Shown here one piece after another: positions 1 to 5,633 of a stretch of DNA of 6,703 nt. The position numbers and the translations under genes were made by a program. The notes beneath the pieces were generated by a model, which ran no database searches, was not told the DNA's origin, and saw only the letters and a program-made list of their open reading frames with translations. Numbering within the stretch: the stretch's first letter is position 1; the number at the start of each line of letters is the position of its first letter. Origin of the DNA: Candidatus Bipolaricaulota bacterium (GTDB taxonomy: Bacteria; Bipolaricaulota; Bipolaricaulia; Bipolaricaulales; Bipolaricaulaceae); contig JAGGWU010000027.1 in NCBI GenBank assembly GCA_021163465.1, positions 1 to 6,703 of the forward strand. Reading direction: 5' to 3'.

Positions 1-507
1 CCCTACGCCCCAATCCCGACGCAGTCCCACCCCGATCATGACGATCAGGGCGATCCCCAGGAAGAAGTTCGGGGTGGAGATCCCGGCCAGGGCCACCACG
101 CGGAAGATGTGGTCCGGCAGCTTGTCCTTCCACAGGGCGGAGATGATCCCCGCGGGAAACGCCACGGCCAGGGCGATGGCCAGGGAAAGGAGGGCCAGCT
201 GGGCCGTGACCCCGAACCGCTCCAGGATCACTCCCCCCACCGGCTCCCCTTGGTACAGCACCAGGGAGACCCCGAAATCGCCCCGCACCACGCCCCCCAG
301 CCAGCGGGCGTACTGGAGGTGGAAGGGCAAGTCCAGTCCCAATTTATGTCGGAGCTGGGCGCGCAACTCGGGGTCGTCCCAGCCTTCCTCGATGAGGGCA
401 TCCACCGGCCCCCCGGGGACGACCCGCAGAAGGGAGAAGATAAGGAAGCTGGTGACGAGGAGGGTGAGGAGCCCGAAGATCGTGCGCTTCGCGAGATAGG
501 TCCCCAC
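1..507 (-). CDS. DppB/OppB-type ABC importer permease (partial, C-terminus beyond left edge)
   Basis: This is the inner-membrane channel subunit of a peptide/oligopeptide-type (family 5) ABC importer; 169 N-terminal residues are visible, about half of the usual 310-340. Seen: an N-terminal arm with a first membrane helix (residues ~9-31), then PGGP where the family usually has PGDP, an extracytoplasmic segment with a QYARWL motif and VRGDFGVSL (family form GDxGxS), a second helix (~96-122) and a third (~137-162). The conserved EAA coupling loop lies outside the window. The start is the GTG at 507; no other start codon is plausible before the first helix. GAGGAGG abuts this GTG with no spacer, and a weaker AAGGGG lies 9 bases upstream, so the ribosome site is imperfect. 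The gene follows the binding-protein gene by 15 bases, in the same reading frame, so the two are co-transcribed. The exact substrate cannot be read from sequence. Confidence 0.9.
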   Translation of the reverse strand, partial: MGTYLAKRTIFGLLTLLVTSFLIFSLLRVVPGGPVDALIEEGWDDPELRAQLRHKLGLDLPFHLQYARWLGGVVRGDFGVSLVLYQGEPVGGVILERFGVTAQLALLSLAIALAVAFPAGIISALWKDKLPDHIFRVVALAGISTPNFFLGIALIVMIGVGLRRDWGVG

Positions 508-522
508 CCTCCTCGTCCCCTT

Positions 523-2133
523 CTACCCGCTGAAGCCGGTGATGGCCTTGAGGTGTAGCGCGCCGAGGAGCTGTACGCTCCCTTCCGCGAAGCGCACCTC
601 TTTGCGCCAGGCGAGGAGGCTGTCCACCATCATGAGGTCGATCCGGATCACGTTTTCCACCAACATCTCTTCCATCGCCCACACGAGCTCCTTCCGCTTC
701 TCCACATCGGGCTCAGCGGAAGCCAGGTCCCATAGGCGACAGAACTCCTCGTGCCCGGGATGGGTGGGATGGTATTGGGGCGGAAGGTCCTCGCTGGCAT
801 GGTACCAGTGGTTGTGGTTCGGGACCTTATAGTAGCCGAAGCGCAGCCATCTGAGCACGGCGGGGATCCCGTGGGCGAAGTCCTCCACCGCGGCCTCCCA
901 GTCCAGGGTCTTCAGCGTGGCGAAGAGGGTCCGTTTCTCCAGGGGGATTACTTCCACCTCGACCCCGTAGGGCCGCAGCTGCTCCTGGATAACGGTGGCG
1001 ATGTCCACGAACCAGCCGGTGTTGGTGGCGATGATGCGGAACTTGAGCGGCTTCTCGCCGCCGAGCTCATAATACTTCTGCAGGTATTCCCTTGCCTTTT
1101 CGGGATCGTGTAGTACCCGACCCCTGAGCACGGGCGAGAACCACTCGGAATCCGGATACCACGGGCCGTACATAACGGTAGCGAGCCCGTAGAAGACCTC
1201 GTCGCGGATCTCCTCCCGGTCGATGGCGTACATCAAGAACTTCCGGGCCATCAACGCCCGCTCGATGGCCCGCCCGTCCCCCACCTCATCCTTCGTGATC
1301 CCGAAGGGATGGGAGGCGAGGTTCAGGGCCATGTACTGGTGCATCACCCCGGGGATCCGCGCGACCTCTATCCCCGGGGCCCGCCTCAGCGCCACATAAT
1401 CCCGGGGCGAAAGCCAGTTCACGATGTGTATCTCCCCCGCCAATAGGGCCGCCACCTTGGAGGCCTCGTCGCCGAAGAAGAGGAACTTCACCCGGCTTAT
1501 CCCCTCCGGAGGGATTCCCTCGATCCAGTAATCGGCGAAGGGCTCGAGCACGATGTATGAGCCCTTCTTCCACTCCACGAACCGGAACGGGCCGGTCCCG
1601 ATGGGGTGGCTTACAAGCGGATTCCCTTCCCCTTTTTCCCGTGCTCCCGCGGGGACGATCCCGATCAGGGCCCGGGACCAGTACTGGAGCGCCTCCGGGA
1701 AGGGGTACTGGAAGGTGACCTTCACCGTATACGGATCCAGTGCTTCCACCGCGGTTATCGGGCCCAAGTCCTTCCTCACCGGGGAGGCGTTATCGGGATC
1801 CAGGATCCACCGGAAGTTATAAACCACGTCTTCGGCGGTAAGATCGCTTCCGTCGTGGAACTTCACCCCGCGGCGGATATGGAGGGTAACGGAAGTCGCA
1901 TCCTCGTTGAACTCCCAGGATTCCGCTAGGGAATACTCCGGCAACGGCTCCCCCACAACCGAGATCTCCACCAACGGGTCGTAGACGTTCTGGACAAGCC
2001 AGGCCGAGGCGATATATGTGTACAAGGCCGGATCGAGGTTCCGGGGTTCCCCCGAGATCCCTATCCGCAGTTCCCCCGCGAGCCCGACGACCGTCAAGAA
2101 TAGGGCCACGCTCGCCGTTACGCCAAGCCTCAT
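523..2133 (-). CDS. Family 5 extracellular solute-binding protein (peptide/oligosaccharide ABC importer)
   Basis: This secreted binding protein of 536 residues captures a peptide, oligosaccharide or similar ligand and delivers it to the permease encoded just downstream. Seen: a signal peptide (Met-Arg-Leu start, hydrophobic residues ~4-18, likely cleavage after GLA at 19) with no lipobox cysteine, so a soluble periplasmic form is expected. The mature N-terminus LRIGISGEPRNLDP is typical of SBP_bac_5. Further hallmarks are KFHDGSDLTAEDV (residues 91-103) and GTGPFRFVEW (179-188). The length is normal for the family. I chose the ATG at 2133 rather than an in-frame ATG at 2157, because a near-perfect Shine-Dalgarno lies between them and the longer form would put charged residues ahead of the signal peptide. 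Members with this overall look bind peptides, nickel, sugars or other solutes, so annotation as dipeptide-specific would be over-precise. Confidence 0.95.
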   Translation of the reverse strand: MRLGVTASVALFLTVVGLAGELRIGISGEPRNLDPALYTYIASAWLVQNVYDPLVEISVVGEPLPEYSLAESWEFNEDATSVTLHIRRGVKFHDGSDLTAEDVVYNFRWILDPDNASPVRKDLGPITAVEALDPYTVKVTFQYPFPEALQYWSRALIGIVPAGAREKGEGNPLVSHPIGTGPFRFVEWKKGSYIVLEPFADYWIEGIPPEGISRVKFLFFGDEASKVAALLAGEIHIVNWLSPRDYVALRRAPGIEVARIPGVMHQYMALNLASHPFGITKDEVGDGRAIERALMARKFLMYAIDREEIRDEVFYGLATVMYGPWYPDSEWFSPVLRGRVLHDPEKAREYLQKYYELGGEKPLKFRIIATNTGWFVDIATVIQEQLRPYGVEVEVIPLEKRTLFATLKTLDWEAAVEDFAHGIPAVLRWLRFGYYKVPNHNHWYHASEDLPPQYHPTHPGHEEFCRLWDLASAEPDVEKRKELVWAMEEMLVENVIRIDLMMVDSLLAWRKEVRFAEGSVQLLGALHLKAITGFSG

Positions 2134-2137
2134 CGGG

Positions 2138-2148
2138 TCACCTCCCTT
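2138..2148 (-). promoter_or_regulatory. Shine-Dalgarno of the binding-protein gene (decides its start)
   Basis: On the minus strand this reads AAGGGAGGTGA, nearly the full anti-16S complement. GGAGG ends 7 bases before the ATG at 2133, an optimal distance. The site sits inside the N-terminal extension that the alternative ATG at 2157 would create, which argues for the shorter protein. It also shows that this genome uses Shine-Dalgarno initiation, which makes its absence from the two genes starting at 2222 and 5557 more meaningful. Confidence 0.85.
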
Positions 2149-2158
2149 GGGGTTCATT

Positions 2159-2174
2159 ACCCCACCGGAGGGGT
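2159..2174 (-). repeat. Small inverted repeat in the 5' leader of the binding-protein gene
   Basis: ACCCC and GGGGT arms flank a 6-base centre (ACCGGA on the plus strand). In the predicted leader RNA of the binding-protein gene this gives a 5-bp GC-rich stem ending about 10 bases upstream of the Shine-Dalgarno. It could be a leader hairpin or a protein-binding dyad, but short C/G-run palindromes are expected by chance in this base composition. No terminator T-run follows. Confidence 0.25.
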
Positions 2175-2191
2175 TACCGCAAGGCCCTGCT

Positions 2192-2203
2192 TCCCCCAGG
2201 GGA
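2192..2203. repeat. Dyad TCCCC-CA-GGGGA between divergent genes (possible operator)
   Basis: A perfect 5-bp inverted repeat with a 2-base centre lies just upstream of the plus-strand -10 hexamer and over the predicted minus-strand transcription start near 2201. A repressor bound here could affect both divergent genes. The alternative is chance in G/C-run-rich DNA. No regulator gene lies in the window. Confidence 0.25.
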
Positions 2204-2207
2204 GCGG

Positions 2208-2213
2208 ACTATA
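2208..2213 (-). promoter_or_regulatory. Candidate -10 element for the binding-protein/permease operon
   Basis: The minus strand reads TATAGT, a 5-of-6 match to the TATAAT consensus. Usual spacing puts the transcription start near 2201, giving a leader of about 68 bases that carries the Shine-Dalgarno. No good TTGACA-like -35 is seen at 16-18 bases upstream. It shares its TATA core with the plus-strand -10 at 2210-2215. Confidence 0.4.
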
Positions 2214-2215
2214 AT
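2210..2215 (+). promoter_or_regulatory. Consensus -10 element for the endonuclease Q-like gene; leaderless start
   Basis: This is a perfect TATAAT. Placing its last base at -7 puts +1 exactly at 2222, the G of the GTG start codon, so the message would have no leader. The -35 position (about 2187-2192, CTGCTT) is weak. No usable Shine-Dalgarno precedes the GTG: the nearest G-rich run, GGGGAG at 2199-2204, is 17 bases away and upstream of the -10, hence outside the predicted transcript. Confidence 0.6.
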
Positions 2216-2221
2216 TTCTTC

Positions 2222-3451
2222 GTGAGGGTTATAGCCGATCTGCATATCCACTCCCGGTTCTCCCGCGCCACAAGCCGCGAGATGGACCTCGAGCACCTGG
2301 CCCGCTGGGCGAAGTGGAAGGGGATCGACCTCCTTGGGACCGGGGATTTCACCCACCCCCAATGGTTCCGGGAACTCTCCCACAAGCTCCTGCCGGTGGC
2401 GGAGGGGATCTACGAGTACGAAGGGACCCGGTTCCTCATCACCGGGGAGATCTCCTGCATCTGGTCCCAGGACGGCCGCCAGCGGCGGGTGCATTTCCTG
2501 GTGTTGGTCCCGAGCCTGGAGGATGCGGCGCGGATCAACCGTGAGCTTGGAAAATTCGGAAACCTCGCCGCCGATGGGCGCCCCACCCTCGGGATCTCCG
2601 GCCGGAAGCTCCTTTCGGTGATCCTCGGGGCTTCCCCCGGGGCGGCGGTGATCCCGGCCCACGCCTGGACCCCCTGGTACTCCATCTTCGGTTCCAACTC
2701 AGGGTTCGACTCCCTGGAGGAAGCCTTCGGGGAAGACGCGGGGAAGATCTTCGCCATTGAGACCGGGCTCTCCTCCGATCCCCCCATGAACTGGCGGTTG
2801 TCGTCCCTGGATCGGGTGGCGCTCGTTTCGTTCTCCGACGCTCACTCCCCATCGCGGCTGGGCCGCGAGGCATGTGTGTTCGACCTCCACGAGCTGAGCT
2901 ATGGGGAGCTGGTCTCCGCCATCCAGGAGAAGGACCCAAAGAGGTTCCTCTTCACCGTGGAGTTTTTCCCCGAAGAGGGAAAGTACCACTACGACGGGCA
3001 CAGGAACTGCAACGTGGTCCTTTCGCCGCGGGAGTCCCTGAAGCTAGGGAACCGGTGCCCCAAATGTGGCCGCCCCCTCACCGTGGGGGTCCTCCATCGG
3101 GTGGAGGCCCTCGCCGACAGGCCCGAGGGCTTCGTGCCCGAGGGCGCGATCCCCTACAGGTCGTTGGTGCCCCTGGAGGAGATCATCGCCCAAGCGCTGG
3201 GGGTGGGAAAGGGTACGAAACGCGTGTTGGAGGAATACCGGAAGCTCGTGGAGCGGTTCGGGAGCGAGTTTTCCATCCTCCTGGACCTGCCGGAGGAGGA
3301 CATCCGCGCGGGGATCCCGGGGGCCGTGGGGGAGGCGATCCTTAAGGTGCGGCGTGGGGAGCTGGAGATCCGCCCCGGATATGACGGCGTCTACGGCGAG
3401 ATAAGGATCCCATTGGTCGAGGGGAAGGAGGGGCAGCTGAAGCTCTTTTGA
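2222..3451 (+). CDS. endoQ: Endonuclease Q-like PHP-domain DNA repair nuclease with C-terminal clamp motif
   Basis: The 409-residue protein (GTG start) belongs to the PHP-plus-zinc family that includes archaeal EndoQ, which nicks DNA 5' of deaminated bases (uracil, hypoxanthine, xanthine) and abasic sites. The nine expected PHP metal ligands are seen: H8 and H10 (ADLHIH), D42 and H45 (GTGDFTHP), E76, H91, H147 (PAHAWTPW), D206 and H208 (SDAHSP). The family block SSDPPMNWRLS is at 184-194. A zinc-binding cluster follows: H256/H260, C263, and C279-x2-C282, leading into HRVEALADR. A helical C-terminal part holds PGYDGVYG, and the protein ends in QLKLF (405-409), the bacterial beta-clamp-binding consensus. 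Length is close to archaeal EndoQ (about 420). GTG 2222 is chosen because the homologous N-terminus begins at VIADLH and TATAAT lies 7 bases upstream. The gene is divergent from the importer and convergent with the exporter. Activity on deaminated DNA is inferred from family membership. Confidence 0.85.
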   Translation: MRVIADLHIHSRFSRATSREMDLEHLARWAKWKGIDLLGTGDFTHPQWFRELSHKLLPVAEGIYEYEGTRFLITGEISCIWSQDGRQRRVHFLVLVPSLEDAARINRELGKFGNLAADGRPTLGISGRKLLSVILGASPGAAVIPAHAWTPWYSIFGSNSGFDSLEEAFGEDAGKIFAIETGLSSDPPMNWRLSSLDRVALVSFSDAHSPSRLGREACVFDLHELSYGELVSAIQEKDPKRFLFTVEFFPEEGKYHYDGHRNCNVVLSPRESLKLGNRCPKCGRPLTVGVLHRVEALADRPEGFVPEGAIPYRSLVPLEEIIAQALGVGKGTKRVLEEYRKLVERFGSEFSILLDLPEEDIRAGIPGAVGEAILKVRRGELEIRPGYDGVYGEIRIPLVEGKEGQLKLF

Positions 3452-3455
3452 TGGG

Positions 3456-4661
3456 TTAGCGCTTGAAGGCCCGAATCCCCCAACGCAAAAGCTCCCCGAG
3501 CGACGCCGACTTCCCGTACATGAAAAGCCCCACCTGGAGGACCTTCGCTGCGAACTCCAGGAGGAGGATGGTCGCGAGGGAAAGCATCGCAAGCGTTGTG
3601 GCTATCTCCCACCAAGGCACTTGGGAAACGCCCAACCGCAGGAGCATCATCCCGGGCGTGAAAAACGGGATCAAGCTGAGGAGCCTCCATATCCCGAGGT
3701 CGGGCTCCATTGCCACGAGGCCCGAAAGCCAAAGCGGCACCATAGGGAGTATCACCACTATTCCCACTGCCCCTCCTTCGCCCTCCCGGGCCTCCATCCC
3801 CGCGCCGAACACGGAAAGAAGGGCACAGAAGAAAAGGTACCCCAGGGCGAAGTAAAGGAGCGAGAGCAAAAGCTTTGAAAACGGAAGCTGAGTTATGGAG
3901 ATAGGGAAACTGAACGCCCGTTGTGCCACCACATAACCCAAAGCCCCCCAGATTGCCACCTGCAAGAAGACAGCTCCCCCGGTTCCGATGATCTTCCCGA
4001 AGAGGAAATCCCGCACCGTTACCGAGGAAAGGAGGAGCTCAGCCTGCCGCTCCCTTTTCTCGTTGACGATGTTGGAAAAGAGGGTCACTCCAGCCATGAA
4101 GGCGCCCACGTTGAGGAGGATGGCTATCCCCAGAGGGAGGGCCACCGCGCGGGGATCGGGTAACTTTCGTCCGACGGGCACCGACACGATCTTCACATCC
4201 TCGACAAGCGAGAAGACCTCGTCCGGGTCGTAACCCCTATCCTGGAGCCTCCACGCGGAGACGGCCCGGCTCAGGGCATCCCGGAGCTCACCCAGCCATG
4301 CCCCGCCGAGGCTCCGGGAGTAGAGGGCGGCGGCACCCCCGCGCAGAAGATCCTCTTCGAGCACGAGGACGCCGTCGATTTCCTTCCGTTCCAGATCATC
4401 TAGGAGTTCGTCCAGCGGGGCATCGGCCCCGATGGCCTTTATCCGGGAGTCCTCCAGGAGCCGGGAAAGCCTGGGAAAGATGTTCCCCGTGCCATCGATC
4501 ACCGCGATGAGCCGTTCCTCCCCTTCCACGGCCCGGTCCACAAGCAACGGGATGGAGCCCGCTATCGCCCAAATGAACGGAGTGACAAAAAGGGTCACGA
4601 GAAAGGCCTTGGACTTCACCCGCTGTGAGAACTCCCACCGTGCCACCTTGAGGAGCTTCAT
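3456..4661 (-). CDS. ABC-2 type (NatB-like) exporter permease
   Basis: This is the 401-residue membrane half of a two-gene ABC exporter. Seen: a cytoplasmic N-terminus (MKLLKVARWEFSQRVKSKAF, with the KxxRxEFxxRVKSKxF look of the ABC2_membrane_3 / COG1668 group), a first helix (~20-42), a large extracytoplasmic domain (~45-170), then five further hydrophobic segments (~172-196, 224-246, 262-288, 297-317, 350-370). The loop NIVNEKRERQAELLLSS (~198-213) after the second helix corresponds to the coupling region seen as EEKxxR..E.LL.S in relatives. The length is typical. The ATG overlaps the ATPase stop as ATGA, so translation is coupled. Its TAA stop at 3456-3458 faces the nuclease stop across 4 bases. 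NatB-type permeases have been tied to Na+ or drug efflux, but many are uncharacterised; the substrate is unknown here. Confidence 0.9.
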   Translation of the reverse strand: MKLLKVARWEFSQRVKSKAFLVTLFVTPFIWAIAGSIPLLVDRAVEGEERLIAVIDGTGNIFPRLSRLLEDSRIKAIGADAPLDELLDDLERKEIDGVLVLEEDLLRGGAAALYSRSLGGAWLGELRDALSRAVSAWRLQDRGYDPDEVFSLVEDVKIVSVPVGRKLPDPRAVALPLGIAILLNVGAFMAGVTLFSNIVNEKRERQAELLLSSVTVRDFLFGKIIGTGGAVFLQVAIWGALGYVVAQRAFSFPISITQLPFSKLLLSLLYFALGYLFFCALLSVFGAGMEAREGEGGAVGIVVILPMVPLWLSGLVAMEPDLGIWRLLSLIPFFTPGMMLLRLGVSQVPWWEIATTLAMLSLATILLLEFAAKVLQVGLFMYGKSASLGELLRWGIRAFKR

Positions 4662-5557
4662 CCCGTCCCTCCAACCAAATCGACGAAGATCTCGTGCAAG
4701 GTTGGACGCCGAAGCGAGATCTCTTCCACTTCGAGTTCGTCGGGGAGGCTTTCCAGAAACTCCCTTGGTTCCACCCCAAAACCCAAGGAAAAGGAGGCTT
4801 TGCCGGGAGAGAGTTCCAAACCCTCAATCCCCGGGAGTTCCCGGAGCCACGCACCGTCGCCCCGGAAGCGGAGCTCCACCCTGTACCTCCCGTAGGATCG
4901 CCTCACCTCATCCAAAGGACCCTGGAGGACCTCCCTTCCCTTTTGGATAAAAAGCACCCGGTCGCAGAGCCCCTCCACAAGGTTCATCTGGTGTGAGGAG
5001 AGGATCACCGCGGAGCTTCCCTTAAGTTCTAAGATAAGCTCCTGGAAAAGATCCTGGTTCACGGGATCCAATCCCATGAAGGGCTCGTCCAGTATGACGA
5101 GCTCCGGCTCATGCAGAATAGCGGCGAGGAACTGGACCTTTTGCTGCATCCCCTTGGAAAGGGCTTCCACCTTTCTCCTCTCCCAAGCCGAAAGGCCCAA
5201 ACGCGAAAGCCACTCCCGTGCCCTGCGGCGTGCCTCCTCCCGGGGGATCCCCTTGAGCTCCGCATAGTAGACCAGGAGATCCAGTACCCTGGCTTTCCGG
5301 TGAAGCCCCCGTTCCTCCGGGAGGTAACCGATCCTCTCCCGCTGAAGGGGCCCGGGTTTCCCCCCGAAGAAGTAGCGGACCGCCCCACGGTCGGGGAGGA
5401 AGATCCCGATGACCATACGTATGAGGGTGGTCTTCCCGGCCCCGTTGGGACCGAGCAACCCCAGGATCTCCCCGCGCTCGACGGAAAAGGAGATCCCCTG
5501 TACGGCACGGACCCCGTCGAAACTCTTTTCCACCGCCTCGACTTCCAGGACCGGCAC
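4658..5557 (-). CDS. ABC exporter ATP-binding protein, NatA-like
   Basis: The 299-residue cytoplasmic ATPase energises the membrane protein encoded directly after it. Seen: Walker A GPNGAGKT (36-43), a Q-loop region with Glu in place of Gln (GYLPEERGL, 77-85), as is usual in the NatA subgroup, signature LSKGMQQ (133-139), Walker B LVILDEP (153-159) with catalytic E158, D-loop GLDP (162-165) and switch histidine SSH (187-189). After the nucleotide-binding domain comes a C-terminal domain of the DUF4162 type, ending in a PTLHEIFVDLV motif typical of ABC-2 exporters. The start is the GTG at 5557: VLEVEAVEKSFDGVRAV is the normal family N-terminus. No Shine-Dalgarno precedes it; a TAAAAT lies 8 bases upstream instead. 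The gene is first of a two-gene operon. Confidence 0.93.
   Translation of the reverse strand: MPVLEVEAVEKSFDGVRAVQGISFSVERGEILGLLGPNGAGKTTLIRMVIGIFLPDRGAVRYFFGGKPGPLQRERIGYLPEERGLHRKARVLDLLVYYAELKGIPREEARRRAREWLSRLGLSAWERRKVEALSKGMQQKVQFLAAILHEPELVILDEPFMGLDPVNQDLFQELILELKGSSAVILSSHQMNLVEGLCDRVLFIQKGREVLQGPLDEVRRSYGRYRVELRFRGDGAWLRELPGIEGLELSPGKASFSLGFGVEPREFLESLPDELEVEEISLRRPTLHEIFVDLVGGTG
4667..4672 (-). promoter_or_regulatory. Shine-Dalgarno of the exporter permease, inside the ATPase gene end
   Basis: The minus strand reads GGAGGG, 5 bases before the ATG at 4661. It is encoded within the last codons of the ATPase (Gly-Gly-Thr-Gly-stop). Together with the ATGA overlap it supports translational coupling and balanced subunit synthesis. 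Confidence 0.75.
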
Positions 5558-5565
5558 GATGGGTA

Positions 5566-5571
5566 ATTTTA
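5566..5571 (-). promoter_or_regulatory. Candidate -10 element for the exporter operon; near-leaderless start
   Basis: The minus strand reads TAAAAT (5 of 6 to consensus), preceded by TG at 5573-5572. Usual spacing predicts transcription from about 5560-5557, that is 0-3 bases before the GTG at 5557. No Shine-Dalgarno is present and no good -35 is seen; that position would fall in the arm of the hairpin at 5588-5606. Confidence 0.45.
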
Positions 5572-5587
5572 CAGGTGGACAGACGAA

Positions 5588-5606
5588 AGGGGCCCGTTCG
5601 GCCCCT
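5588..5606 (-). terminator. Hairpin after the PLP-enzyme gene, probable weak intrinsic terminator
   Basis: AGGGGCC pairs with GGCCCCT (perfect 7 bp, six of them G-C) around a 5-base loop. On the minus strand it lies 27 bases past the TAA of the PLP-enzyme gene and is followed by TTCGTCTGT, a poor T-tract right after the final T of the stem. This placement suits termination of the upstream gene before the exporter promoter. The weak T-tract leaves room for read-through or a factor-dependent end. Confidence 0.55.
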
Positions 5607-5633
5607 GGGGTTATCTTGTGCGCGGCGGTGGAT

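Noticed and set aside
77..85. Missing Q-loop glutamine of the exporter ATPase as a sign of inactivity (protein residues 77-85)
   Set aside because: Glu at this position in a YLPEERGL context is normal in the NatA subgroup, so it is not evidence of a defect.
38..558. Two long plus-strand open frames opposite the permease
   Set aside because: They are rich in Arg, Gly, Pro and Ser and lack hydrophobic cores or motifs: typical antisense shadows in G+C-rich coding DNA.
2134..2157. Upstream ATG at 2157 for the binding protein
   Set aside because: The extension contains the Shine-Dalgarno for the ATG at 2133 and would place a charged segment ahead of the signal peptide.
2018..2221. 68-codon N-terminal extension of the nuclease frame beginning with ATG at 2018
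   Set aside because: It runs antisense through the signal peptide of the binding protein, is Pro/Arg/Ser-rich with no domain character, and the family N-terminus begins at VIADLH just after the GTG at 2222.
4694..5566. Plus-strand open frames opposite the ATPase
   Set aside because: The minus strand carries every ABC ATPase motif; the plus-strand translations show none and have no ribosome sites.
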